64,000 nucleotides of DNA, taken from assembly GCF_002964605.1 (NCBI RefSeq), contig NZ_PQDH01000010.1, positions 62,001 to 126,000 of the forward strand, in the 5' to 3' direction. The translations under genes and the position numbers were made by a program. The stretch comes from Vallitalea okinawensis. Lineage in GTDB: Bacteria; Bacillota; Clostridia; Lachnospirales; PQDH01. The stretch's first letter is position 1; each line of letters starts with the position of its first letter. Below the pieces are notes generated by a model. It saw nothing but the letters and a program-made list of their open reading frames with translations, ran no database searches and was not told where the DNA came from. This document shows, piece after piece, positions 8,447 to 17,030 of this stretch.

Positions 8447-10945
8447 ATGAAGATAAAAAATATTAACCTATACTTGGTCATATTGCTACTTGGAGTAAAA
8501 TTGTACATGTTCTACGCAACCATATACACCAATTTGGAGTCCTTACTTTATTCCATAGTCTATACGAGTATCATTATCTTCTTAATTGGGTGGATTGGGT
8601 ATAGTTTAAAAGTAAATAGATGGATATTTCTTGTTTTGGATAGTTTGCTTTCTATTTTAATGTTAATTGATTTGCTATACTACAACTATTTTAATGAGTT
8701 ACCTTCTATTCAATTAATTAGTCAAATAAAGTATTTAGCAGGTGTAGGTCAGAGTGTTTGGTTGCAAGTTAGATTATGGATGATCTACTTAGTAATAGAA
8801 CCAGTATTAGCCTTATTCATGTACAAGCATATGGACCAAAAAGAGAATCAACCCGTATATGGGTCAGTTATTTTAGCTGGACTACTGCTGCTGTTCATGA
8901 TCACAAGTCCAATTCTTATAAAGAGTTCTATGAATTCATTGATTTATAATGAAGTATTTACATATCATGTGAAAGATTTTGTACCAGAAAAAGAATTGAT
9001 CCATGACCTTCCCTATATAGAAGAGGCAGAATACAAAGAATCCATATATAACGGCATTGGAAAAAATAAAAATATAATTATTATACAAATGGAGGCTTTT
9101 CAAGACTTTCCAATCCAACTTTTATACAATGGCCAAGAGGTCACCCCAGTACTCAATGATTTAATTAGTGAAGAGAGTATATATTTTGAAAATTACTATC
9201 AGCAATTAGGTAAAGGTGGTACTTCTGATGCAGAATTTATAACCTTGAACTCACTGCACCCCACGATTCAGAGTTATGTGTATGAAGCATATGCAAATAA
9301 TGATTTTTATGGGCTGCCTTGGATTCTTAAGGATCAAGGATATACGACTATGATGTTTCATGGTAATGTTGGTGACTATTGGAATAGAGAAGAGGCTTCA
9401 GTGGGACAAGGGTTTGATCATTTTATCAGTATCGAAGATATGGACAGTAAAGAGATCTTAGGGATGGGAATGAGTGATAAGGAGTTATTCGATCAATCAA
9501 TAAGCTATCTAGAAAATCAACAACGTTTTCTGGCTTTCTATACAACCCTAAGCTCTCACTATCCATTCGATATTGGTGAAGAGAATAACCAGTTTAATTT
9601 ATTAGAAGAGCACAAAGGTACCTTGTTTGGTAATTACTTAAAGGCTATTAATTATGTAGATCAATCTATCGGTAAATTTTTAGATGACTTAAAGGATAGA
9701 GGTTTATATGAAGATAGCATGATTGTATTTTATGGTGATCATTTTGGTCTACATATGAAAGAGGAAGAGAATCAGAAATATATGTCACAACTATTAGGTA
9801 AATTTTATAATTATGATGAAATGCTTAAAATACCGTTAATTATCCATATACCAGGGAGTCATATTAACAAGACCATATCCACAGTAGGTGGTCAGATTGA
9901 TTTCTTACCAACCATCTTAGATATCACAGGACTTTCTCAGATGGGGACAGTGATGTTAGGTCAGAATCTATTTACAGCTCAGGAGGGATTTGTTGCTTTT
10001 CAAACCTATTTACTTAAAGGGTCTTATCTAGATGACCATACTTTATTTATGATGTCTAGAGATGGTATTTATGAAAATAGTCAAGCTTACAACCTGCAAA
10101 CAGGAGCTACAATTGGATTAGATGAGACAAGAGAAGGGTATGAAAGAGCCATCCAGGGCATTAATTACTCAAAGCATGTTCTTGATCATAATCTGCTTCG
10201 GTCCAATGAAATTTATAGTATAGAGGATCAGCAATCAAATGTTCAGAAACCTGAGTTTATAGCACATGGTGGTGGTGGAATTAATGGTACCCTCGTATCT
10301 AATTCAAAAGAAGCTTTAGACGAGAGCATTAGAAAAGGAGTTAATTTTATAGAAGTGGACTTAGTCTGGACAAGTGACCAAGTTCCCGTCCTTTTACATG
10401 GGTGGGATGGGTTTATAACCAGATTATTTCAGGTAGGAGATCAGGATGAAAGGGAAGAACAGCATTATAGCCATAATGAATTTATGAACTTACAGATGAA
10501 GAATGGGTTACATCAATTGGATTTAAAGGCGCTCATGGATTGGATGGAAGAAAATCAGAATGCCTATATAATAACAGATATCAAAGAAGATAATATTAAA
10601 ATGCTGGAGTTGATTGCTAGTGAGTATAAAGAATATCAGCATCGTATTATCCCTCAAATCTATGCCATGGATGAATATATACAAGTTTACTATATGGGCT
10701 ATAAAAATATAATTTTAACATTATATAAGAGTGAGTACACAGCAGAGCAAATAAAGGACTTTATTAATAGGTACGAGGTTTTTGCAGTAACCATGCCAAT
10801 AGAACGGGCCTATGAAGGTCTAGCTGAAGAATTACAGAAAGAAGAGGTATTTATATATTGTCATACTGTTAATGACGAGGAATTAGTAGTAGAGTTAAGG
10901 GAGAAGGGGGTAGACGGCTTTTATTCTGATAACTTACATAATTGA
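8447..10945 (+). CDS. LTA-synthase-like sulfatase fused to a GDPD domain
   Basis: An 832-residue membrane-anchored protein in three parts. Residues 1-155 hold about five membrane helices. Residues about 200-520 form an extracellular sulfatase-fold domain of the lipoteichoic acid synthase family: IIIIQMEAFQDFP metal site, GKGGTSDAEF with the likely nucleophile Thr259, and FYGDHFG. Residues about 600-830 are a glycerophosphodiester phosphodiesterase-like domain with His607 (IAHGGGG), the acidic pair in FIEVDLVW and His651 (LLHGWDG). LtaS enzymes polymerise glycerophosphate from phosphatidylglycerol. GDPD domains cleave glycerophosphodiesters. The combined role is inferred. The ribosome site GGAGG (8430-8434) precedes the ATG at 8447; an in-frame TTG at 8435 is too close. 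Confidence 0.85.
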   Translation: MKIKNINLYLVILLLGVKLYMFYATIYTNLESLLYSIVYTSIIIFLIGWIGYSLKVNRWIFLVLDSLLSILMLIDLLYYNYFNELPSIQLISQIKYLAGVGQSVWLQVRLWMIYLVIEPVLALFMYKHMDQKENQPVYGSVILAGLLLLFMITSPILIKSSMNSLIYNEVFTYHVKDFVPEKELIHDLPYIEEAEYKESIYNGIGKNKNIIIIQMEAFQDFPIQLLYNGQEVTPVLNDLISEESIYFENYYQQLGKGGTSDAEFITLNSLHPTIQSYVYEAYANNDFYGLPWILKDQGYTTMMFHGNVGDYWNREEASVGQGFDHFISIEDMDSKEILGMGMSDKELFDQSISYLENQQRFLAFYTTLSSHYPFDIGEENNQFNLLEEHKGTLFGNYLKAINYVDQSIGKFLDDLKDRGLYEDSMIVFYGDHFGLHMKEEENQKYMSQLLGKFYNYDEMLKIPLIIHIPGSHINKTISTVGGQIDFLPTILDITGLSQMGTVMLGQNLFTAQEGFVAFQTYLLKGSYLDDHTLFMMSRDGIYENSQAYNLQTGATIGLDETREGYERAIQGINYSKHVLDHNLLRSNEIYSIEDQQSNVQKPEFIAHGGGGINGTLVSNSKEALDESIRKGVNFIEVDLVWTSDQVPVLLHGWDGFITRLFQVGDQDEREEQHYSHNEFMNLQMKNGLHQLDLKALMDWMEENQNAYIITDIKEDNIKMLELIASEYKEYQHRIIPQIYAMDEYIQVYYMGYKNIILTLYKSEYTAEQIKDFINRYEVFAVTMPIERAYEGLAEELQKEEVFIYCHTVNDEELVVELREKGVDGFYSDNLHN

Positions 10946-11134
10946 TAGGCTCACTATTAATTTTATTTGTCCTTCGTACAGCATGTATACCATTCTATTC
11001 GATAAAGGTTGACATTTCATGCATAGAATTTTATAATTATATTAGAATATAATAATATAATAGAATCAAAAGCATATAATTATTGATTGTTTAAGATTCT
11101 GGATATAGCATAAATGTTGGGGAGGGACTCACAA

Positions 11135-11401
11135 ATGGAAGAAAAACAAATCAGGATATTGAAAGCCTTAGCGCACCCCATCCGATTGCAGATTGTCAAA
11201 ATTCTTATAGATCATGGTGAATTATGCGTTTGTCAATTAAATGAGAATGTAGAATTTAGCCAATCAAATCTATCACAGCACTTAAAGATTCTTAGAGACG
11301 CTTCAGTTGTCAATACACGTAAAAAAGGGCAGTGGATGATGTATCGTGTTGAGGATGAAAGTATTAATAAAATAATGGAAGCTTTAGAGCATATTCAGTA
11401 A
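11135..11401 (+). CDS. ArsR/SmtB family metal(loid)-responsive repressor
   Basis: An 88-residue winged-helix repressor. The sequence runs LKALAHPIRLQIVKIL, then ELCVCQL, then the recognition helix region FSQSNLSQHLKILRDASVVNTRKKG. The Cys-Val-Cys in ELCVCQL sits where ArsR proteins bind As(III)/Sb(III) in the alpha-3 helix. An ATG at 11114 is in frame but lies upstream of the ribosome site GGGGAGGG, so the ATG at 11135 is preferred. No arsenic efflux or reductase gene follows: the next gene is nagA, behind a hairpin and its own promoter. Targets are therefore unknown. Confidence 0.9.
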   Translation: MEEKQIRILKALAHPIRLQIVKILIDHGELCVCQLNENVEFSQSNLSQHLKILRDASVVNTRKKGQWMMYRVEDESINKIMEALEHIQ

Positions 11402-11404
11402 AGT

Positions 11405-11454
11405 AAGCGCATGATTAATGTTACAGAAATGAAGAACATTATCATGCGCTTTAA
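11405..11454 (+). terminator. Hairpin after the ArsR gene, probable terminator
   Basis: An 18-base arm (11405-11422, starting AAGCGCATGAT) pairs with 11435-11451 (ending ATCATGCGCTT) with one bulged base. The T tract is short, so this could also be a processing structure. Confidence 0.6.
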
Positions 11455-11522
11455 TGTAAGAACTAAAAACTAATACGAGACTCATAAATAAAAGAAAAAA
11501 TTTTTCCAATTAGCAGGAAGCC

Positions 11523-11579
11523 TTGTATTTATGTCTAATTTATTATATAATAAAATTGGTATATACAACTATACCAATT
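11523..11579 (+). promoter_or_regulatory. nagAB promoter with palindromic operator over the start site
   Basis: TTGTAT (11523-11528), 17-base spacer, TATAAT (11546-11551). Directly behind it is a perfect inverted repeat AATTGGTATA (11554-11563) / TATACCAATT (11570-11579) with a 6-base centre, covering the expected transcription start. The TGGT...ACCA layout is that of GntR/HutC-type NagR/DasR operators, which respond to glucosamine-6-phosphate. A regulator of this type is inferred; none is encoded nearby. Confidence 0.7.
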
Positions 11580-11595
11580 CGGGAGGATGCTAATT

Positions 11596-12744
11596 ATGAA
11601 ATGTATTATAAATGGTAAAATTATAACAAATAATAATATACTTTTGGATCAAGCCATTTGTTTCACAGACAAGGTATGTGGTATAGGTGAATTAAGTGTT
11701 TTAGAAAAAAAGTTTGGATCACTTGATATCATTGATGCAAAAGGAAGTTATGTTACTCCAGGATTTATCGATATACATATACACGGTATTCAAGGGCATG
11801 ATGTTTGTGATGGTGATATAGAAGGTCTCAGTGTAATTAGTAATGCTATAACAAAATATGGGGTTACTAGTTATTTACCAACGACCATGACGATTCCTTT
11901 TGATGATATATATCATGTACTGGATCAAATAAAATGTGCTAAAGAAAGTCATAATGAAGGTGCAGAAATATTAGGTGTACATCTAGAAGGACCTTTTATT
12001 AATAAAGAGCGTAAAGGTGCACAAAATGAAAAATACATCATTATGCCAGACTATCAATTAATTGAAGACTATAAAGAACTTATATCTTTAATCACCATAG
12101 CGCCAGAAACAGAAGGGGCAATGGATTTTATAAAAAAAGTATCCGCAACTACTAATATTGTCTTATCACTGGGTCATACCAATGCTACTTTTGAAGAAGC
12201 CATGGAGGGAATTGAAAACGGAATAACCCATTCCACTCATACCTTTAATGCTATGTCAGGTCTGTTACATCGTAAACCAGGTGTTGTAGGAGCAGCTTTA
12301 TTATCCGATGATGTAAAATGTGAGGTTATTGCTGATAATATTCACATGCATCCGGCACTTTACAAGCTATTTATCAAAACGAAAGGTCTGGATAAGATTA
12401 TTTTAGTTACAGATTGTGTTCAAGCAGGTGGTTTACCTGATGGTGAATATACATTAGGCGGTCAGAAAATATTTGTTGAGGGTAATAAATCAGTCCTAGA
12501 AAATGGCACCATAGCAGGTAGTGTCCTTAAATTAAATAAAGCAATCCATAATTTTAAAGAGAGCGCTGACGTAAACATTAAAGATATAATTCGATTTGTA
12601 ACTGAAAACCCAGCAAAAAGCTTAGGGGTATATGACAGAAAAGGATCATTAGAGGTAGATAAAGATGCAGATATTGTACTACTGGATGATAATACAGAAG
12701 TGATGATGACCATTGGAAAGGGGAAAATCTTATATGAAAAATAA
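11596..12744 (+). CDS. nagA: N-acetylglucosamine-6-phosphate deacetylase
   Basis: A 382-residue amidohydrolase that removes acetate from N-acetylglucosamine-6-phosphate (EC 3.5.1.25), the first committed step of amino-sugar use and wall recycling. Visible motifs: metal-binding DIHIHG (His61, His63), LEGPFINKERKGAQN with the metal-ligand Glu, LGHTNAT, and THTFNAMSGLLHRKPG. The closing amidohydrolase strand has GKDADIVLLD-like VDKDADIVLLD. An ATG at 11587 abuts the ribosome site GGGAGG (11581-11586), so the ATG at 11596 is chosen. Its end overlaps nagB, giving a two-gene operon under the palindromic promoter upstream. Confidence 0.96.
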   Translation: MKCIINGKIITNNNILLDQAICFTDKVCGIGELSVLEKKFGSLDIIDAKGSYVTPGFIDIHIHGIQGHDVCDGDIEGLSVISNAITKYGVTSYLPTTMTIPFDDIYHVLDQIKCAKESHNEGAEILGVHLEGPFINKERKGAQNEKYIIMPDYQLIEDYKELISLITIAPETEGAMDFIKKVSATTNIVLSLGHTNATFEEAMEGIENGITHSTHTFNAMSGLLHRKPGVVGAALLSDDVKCEVIADNIHMHPALYKLFIKTKGLDKIILVTDCVQAGGLPDGEYTLGGQKIFVEGNKSVLENGTIAGSVLKLNKAIHNFKESADVNIKDIIRFVTENPAKSLGVYDRKGSLEVDKDADIVLLDDNTEVMMTIGKGKILYEK

Positions 12745-13504
12745 TAATATGCGAATTTATGTTGTTAATTCTTATGACGAAATGAGTAAGCAAGCAGCTA
12801 ATATCGTTGCTTCTCAAGTAACGTTAAAACCTAATAGTGTTTTAGGTTTAGCTACAGGAGGGACACCAGTTGGTATGTATAAACAATTGGTTGAAATGTA
12901 CCAAAAAGGTGATGTAGACTTCAAGCAAGTTACTACATTTAATTTAGATGAGTATTATCCACTTTCAAGAGAAAATGCAAACAGTTACTATCATTACATG
13001 TATACCAATTTATTTAAGCACATTAATGTGCCAGGTGACCATATTAATATACCAAATGGTATGGCTAAAGATGTTATAGTTGAGTGCCAAACCTATGAGA
13101 AGAATATCGAATCAGCTGGTGGAATTGATCTCCAAGTATTAGGTATAGGACCTAATGGACACATCGGTTTTAATGAACCAGATGTAAAATTTGAAGCTGG
13201 GACTCATCTTGTTAAATTAGATGAACATACGATAGAAGCTAATGCAAGATTCTTTGACTCTAAAGAGGAAGTACCAACGGAAGCTATTAGTATGGGAATA
13301 AGAACTATCATGCGAGCTAAAAAAATTATTTTATTAGCTAATGGTGAAAGTAAGGCAAAAGTCATAAAAGAGATGGTGAGTGGTGACATTTCACCAAAGG
13401 TTCCTGCATCAATCCTACAATTACATGGTGACGTAACTGTAATAGTTGACCAAGAAGCTGCTAAAGAGTTAAAAAATTGCAGTCAATTTGCATTATGCAT
13501 GTAA
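12734..13504 (+). CDS. nagB: Glucosamine-6-phosphate deaminase
   Basis: A 256-residue enzyme converting glucosamine-6-phosphate to fructose-6-phosphate and ammonia (EC 3.5.99.6), which feeds the NagA product into glycolysis. Visible motifs: GLATGGTPVGMYKQL (phosphate site), FNLDEYYPLSRENANSYYHYM with the catalytic Asp, and GIGPNGHIGFNEP. The ATG at 12734 lies 10 bases behind AAAGGGG inside the end of nagA, an 11-base overlap that suggests translational coupling. An ATG at 12749 is a possible alternative. Length is normal for the short bacterial form. Confidence 0.96.
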   Translation: MKNNNMRIYVVNSYDEMSKQAANIVASQVTLKPNSVLGLATGGTPVGMYKQLVEMYQKGDVDFKQVTTFNLDEYYPLSRENANSYYHYMYTNLFKHINVPGDHINIPNGMAKDVIVECQTYEKNIESAGGIDLQVLGIGPNGHIGFNEPDVKFEAGTHLVKLDEHTIEANARFFDSKEEVPTEAISMGIRTIMRAKKIILLANGESKAKVIKEMVSGDISPKVPASILQLHGDVTVIVDQEAAKELKNCSQFALCM

Positions 13505-13577
13505 ATAAAATAAACTTGTCACCTCTTTACAGTTATTATATAATAAATTTAATTATATATCGTGGGGAGGCAAACTG

Positions 13578-14444
13578 ATGCTAGGCGATTTTTTTAGTTT
13601 AGACGGACCATTTTTTAAGTATGGATCATTAGTATTTGATTTACTTATTTTAGATTTTTTATGGATGTTCCTCAGTGGACCATTAGCTTTGTTTTTAATA
13701 ATGGTTTACGCGGGAGAAATTTTATTTTCCTTACCAGTAATCATTTTTTATCTTATAGCTTTATTACTCATTTTACAGGTTGGACCAGCTACAACAGCCA
13801 TGTTTTATGTAACGAATCGTAAAGTTAGAGAAGATGATAGTTATCTTTTTAAAGATTATTTCAAAAGCTATAAAATGAACTACAAACAATCTATCATTAT
13901 TACAATTGTGCTCTTTGTAGTTATAGCTATATTAGCCATTAATATTAGTGCAATTTTAGGGATTTCTATACCTTTCCTAGGCTTTGCAGTTCAGGGGAAT
14001 ATGTTTGGGTCAATGGGTAATATCTTATTACCTCTTCAATTATTTATTCTACTAGAAGTTATTTTTGTAACTATTTATATTTATCCAATGTTGGCACGCT
14101 TCCATATGGGAACTGTACAGTTAGTTAAAACAGCGTTTATATTAGCAAATAAGCACTTAGTGACAACTATTATATCAGCGGTTATTTTTATTGGACTAGT
14201 TGCATTGGTATTTATAATCCATCCAATCTTCTTCTTCTTCTTATTTAGTGGGTATGCTATGTTAACTTCTTATCTATTTGAAAGAGTTTTTAAGAAGTAT
14301 ATACCAGGTGAAGATGATGAAGTAGAAAAAGAGTTAGATGAGTATAGTGATGATTATGATTACGATGCTGAACAAGCCTCTCTTGCAGATATTTTTAAGC
14401 AAAAAAGAGAAGAGCAGCAATCAAATGATTCAGATGAAAAATAA
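13578..14444 (+). CDS. DUF624 (YesL-like) membrane protein
   Basis: A 288-residue membrane protein with about five hydrophobic segments, starting MLGDFFSLDGPFFKYGSLVFDLLILDFLW, which is typical for DUF624/YesL. The C-terminal 45 residues are very acidic (DDEVEKELDEYSDDYDYDAEQ), an extension longer than in many members. YesL-like proteins often sit near carbohydrate uptake and catabolic genes in Firmicutes and are suspected to assist transport. Here the gene follows nagAB by 73 bases behind its own ribosome site GGGGAGG. No enzymatic function is known. Confidence 0.82.
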   Translation: MLGDFFSLDGPFFKYGSLVFDLLILDFLWMFLSGPLALFLIMVYAGEILFSLPVIIFYLIALLLILQVGPATTAMFYVTNRKVREDDSYLFKDYFKSYKMNYKQSIIITIVLFVVIAILAINISAILGISIPFLGFAVQGNMFGSMGNILLPLQLFILLEVIFVTIYIYPMLARFHMGTVQLVKTAFILANKHLVTTIISAVIFIGLVALVFIIHPIFFFFLFSGYAMLTSYLFERVFKKYIPGEDDEVEKELDEYSDDYDYDAEQASLADIFKQKREEQQSNDSDEK

Positions 14445-14464
14445 ATAGATAAACTTTATGATTT

Positions 14465-14495
14465 GGCACATGAGAGGAGATTCTCATGTGCCTTT
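14465..14495 (+). terminator. Terminator after the DUF624 gene
   Basis: Perfect 11-bp stem GGCACATGAGA (14465-14475) / TCTCATGTGCC (14482-14492) with a short T tract. Confidence 0.75.
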
Positions 14496-14513
14496 GCTAT
14501 TTTGCTATATAGT

Positions 14514-14597
14514 GTAGGAAAGTACTGTGTTTTGCTGGCATGAAACCATGTTTTCCTGCACATAATTGAAACGTGACTCTAGTCGCTTTTCCTGTAG
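14514..14597 (+). repeat. Intergenic repeat copy A (diverged)
   Basis: Shares the order TAGGAAAGT, GTTTTGCT, then AAACGTGAC...GTCGCTTTT with copies at 22785, 25790, 37276 and 40094. The second hairpin GTGAC (14572-14576) / GTCGC keeps pairing with one G-U. Like the others in plus-gene contexts, it sits just behind a terminator (14465-14495). Confidence 0.55.
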
Positions 14598-14925
14598 TGG
14601 AGGAGTAGACTTTAGTGGCTTTAATAATAGACTAGTTAATAGGTTGATTGATATAAAATTAACAATTTAATCAATGTTAACATTTTATTCATTAATACGT
14701 CACTGTAATGTCACAAGTTTTATATATACTATATATAGTGAAATTAACTTATAAGAGTGATTTTACTGAGAGATACGATATGATTAGGATTTACTTATTG
14801 TTATAGTTTTAACTTTCTAATCATATACGATAAACAATTTGTCCTTAAAAGAAATAAAATATATTGAGAGTACTTTAATTAGGAATTTTAAATCTAAAAT
14901 AATAGAAAAGGGTGTGGAAAGCATT
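14598..14925. other. Intergenic region before the CBS gene, no gene seen
   Basis: AT-rich. It holds a 14-base word (14623-14636) that recurs at 8413-8426, a TATATATACTATATATAGT stretch near 14720, and a long-range inverted repeat TATGATTAG / CTAATCATA (about 14778-14826). A TTG at 14839 extends the CBS frame upstream but has no ribosome site. Confidence 0.4.
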
Positions 14926-15360
14926 ATGAACATCGCCTTCTTTTTAACGCCAAAAAGTGAAGTTATTTATTTAAAAAAGAATATGACAATGCGACAAGCT
15001 TTAGAGAAAATGGAGTATCATCGTTATACTTCTGTAGCAGTTATTGATGATGATGGTAGATATGATGGTACAATAACAGAGGGTGACCTCTTATGGTTAA
15101 TGAAAAATAATACGGATTTGACCTTTAAAGATACAAGTAAAATAAAACTTGATGATGTTCCAAGACATCGTTCCAATACAGCTGTCTCTATTAATGCTGA
15201 TATAGAGAGTTTAGTAGAATTAGCTTCTTGTCAAAACTTTGTACCAGTCGTTGATGACAATGGAGTATTTATTGGTATTATAAAAAGAAGTGATATAATA
15301 AACTATTACTATAACATCATGAAGCAAGCAAGAGAATTATCTTTGAATGCAGCCGTATAA
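14926..15360 (+). CDS. CBS-domain-pair protein
   Basis: A 144-residue cytoplasmic protein made almost wholly of two CBS motifs (about 18-75 and 78-135), with VAVIDDDGRYDGTITEGDLLWLM ending the first and VPVVDDNGVFIGIIKRSDIINYY ending the second. Such Bateman modules bind adenine nucleotides (AMP, ATP, SAM) or c-di-AMP and act as energy or second-messenger sensors. The ligand cannot be told. The start ATG at 14926 lies behind the weak site AAAAGGG/GTGG. The longer TTG-started frame (14839) would add a lysine-rich segment not seen in the family. Monocistronic with a strong terminator. Confidence 0.82.
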   Translation: MNIAFFLTPKSEVIYLKKNMTMRQALEKMEYHRYTSVAVIDDDGRYDGTITEGDLLWLMKNNTDLTFKDTSKIKLDDVPRHRSNTAVSINADIESLVELASCQNFVPVVDDNGVFIGIIKRSDIINYYYNIMKQARELSLNAAV

Positions 15361-15366
15361 AAGAGT

Positions 15367-15399
15367 AAGCTCATCCCTGATCATAGGGATGAGCTTTTT
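15367..15399. terminator. Bidirectional terminator between CBS gene and sufU
   Basis: Perfect 12-bp stem AAGCTCATCCCT (15367-15378) / AGGGATGAGCTT (15385-15396) flanked by A and T runs; it serves convergent genes. Confidence 0.85.
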
Positions 15400-15814
15400 A
15401 GCATTCTTGTAAGGCATGCCAGCATAGTACAGCACATTTTACTCGAGCCGGCATTTTAGATATATTTTTCAAATAGATGGCTTCATCTAGCTGTTCTAAC
15501 TCTTCTTCATCAGTAATCTCACTTTTGATCATACCAATAAATGTTTCACTTAAGGCTATAGCCTCATCTTTCGTTTTACCTTTAATTAAATCAATCATCA
15601 TGGATGCAGAAGCACGACTAATAGCGCAACCAGTTCCGGTAAAAGAAGCATCCTGAATAATATGGTCATGGTATTGTAAATGAACAGTTATATCGTCCCC
15701 GCAACTGGCCTTATAAGCTCGTTTTGAAACGTCTACTGGAGACAATTCGCGTTGATTGCTTTTATCCATACTCTTTTCAAGAATGATCTCAGTATAAATA
15801 TCGTTAATGTCCAT
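15398..15814 (-). CDS. sufU: Fe-S cluster assembly sulfur-relay protein SufU
   Basis: A 138-residue IscU-like zinc protein that accepts persulfide sulfur from SufS in Gram-positive bacteria. The three conserved cysteines are visible in SCGDD (about 38), GTGCAIS (about 62) and VKCAVLC (about 127). The SufU-specific insertion relative to IscU is present between the second and third. It is the last gene of the operon and its ATG lies inside the end of sufS (11-base overlap) behind AGGAGG, pointing to coupled translation. Confidence 0.95.
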   Translation of the reverse strand: MDINDIYTEIILEKSMDKSNQRELSPVDVSKRAYKASCGDDITVHLQYHDHIIQDASFTGTGCAISRASASMMIDLIKGKTKDEAIALSETFIGMIKSEITDEEELEQLDEAIYLKNISKMPARVKCAVLCWHALQEC

Positions 15815-17030
15815 ATGTTAAATACCTCCTTGCTTTTAAGAGTCCTTCAACCAAAAAATCGATATCCTTTAGGTTGTTATAGAGGTAAAAGCTTGCGCGG
15901 CAGGTCGAAGGTAAGTTGAGGTAGTTCATCAAAGGTTGAGCACAATGATAGCCAGAACGAACTGCAATACCATCCATATCAAGAACACTAGCTATATCAT
16001 GAGGATGAATATCACCTAAATTGAATGATATAACACCTGTGCGGTATTCAAGGTCTTCAGGACCATACAATTCGATACCGTCAATACTATTCAATTGCTT
16101 TAGTGCATAATCCAGTAGCTTTCTTTCATGTTCTTTGATCTTATCCATTCCGATGTGATTTAAGTAGTCAATGGCTTTTGTTAGACCATAGACTGCTTCT
16201 ACATTCTGAGTTCCAGCTTCAAATCCATGAGGAGCTCTCTTAAAATCAACTTTATTTTTGGTAACAAAGTTTACCATGTTACCACCATAGTTGTAGGGAA
16301 GCATCTGCTGAAGAAGCTCTTTTTTACCATATAAAACGCCTATACCCATAGGTCCAAGCATTTTGTGACCAGAAAAACAGTAAAAATCTACATCCAGTTT
16401 TGATACATCGATCCTCTCATGGGGAACAGCTTGAGCACCATCTATTAATACATAAGCATTCACTTCTTTAGCTCTATGTATAATCTTTTCTATAGGATTA
16501 ATAGTGCCTAAGACATTGGATACATGACCGATAAATACCATTTTTGTACCTTTATGAATTTTATTTTCAATTTCTTCATCAGAAATAAGATATTGATCTA
16601 ATTCTAAATAATCAATGCCAGCTCCTACTCTTTTTGCAGCCTCGAATGGAGGGATTAAGCAGCTGTGATGATCACTAATAGCAACAGTAATGGAATCATC
16701 AGGTCTTAGTATATGTTCCAAGAAAGATTTAGCAACCATATTAATGGCTTCTGTAGTGTTGTGGGTAAAAATAATTTCATCTGTACCATTTGCACCTATA
16801 AAGGTTTTTACTTTTTGACGGCCTTGTTCATAAAATTCTGTGGAAAAATAACTTAGTGCATGGGCGCCACGGTGGGGATTAGCATTAAACTCTTTATAAT
16901 AATCACTTATAGCTTCTATTACTTGTAGAGGTTTATGGGTTGTTGCTGCATTATCTAAATAAATGAGGGGTCTATTATTGATTTCCTTTGAAAGGATAGG
17001 GAAATCTTTTCTAATGGTTTCTACATTCAT
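15804..17030 (-). CDS. sufS: Cysteine desulfurase SufS
   Basis: A 408-residue PLP enzyme (EC 2.8.1.7) that removes sulfur from cysteine and hands it to SufU. Seen: YLDNAATTHKP near the N-terminus, THNTTEAINMVA, IGHVSNVLGTINP, the PLP lysine motif FSGHKMLGPMGIG (about 220-232), and the persulfide cysteine in SGYHCAQPLM (about 360-370). The start ATG overlaps the sufD stop as TAATG. Length is standard for the group II desulfurases of suf operons. Confidence 0.97.
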   Translation of the reverse strand: MNVETIRKDFPILSKEINNRPLIYLDNAATTHKPLQVIEAISDYYKEFNANPHRGAHALSYFSTEFYEQGRQKVKTFIGANGTDEIIFTHNTTEAINMVAKSFLEHILRPDDSITVAISDHHSCLIPPFEAAKRVGAGIDYLELDQYLISDEEIENKIHKGTKMVFIGHVSNVLGTINPIEKIIHRAKEVNAYVLIDGAQAVPHERIDVSKLDVDFYCFSGHKMLGPMGIGVLYGKKELLQQMLPYNYGGNMVNFVTKNKVDFKRAPHGFEAGTQNVEAVYGLTKAIDYLNHIGMDKIKEHERKLLDYALKQLNSIDGIELYGPEDLEYRTGVISFNLGDIHPHDIASVLDMDGIAVRSGYHCAQPLMNYLNLPSTCRASFYLYNNLKDIDFLVEGLLKARRYLTYGH

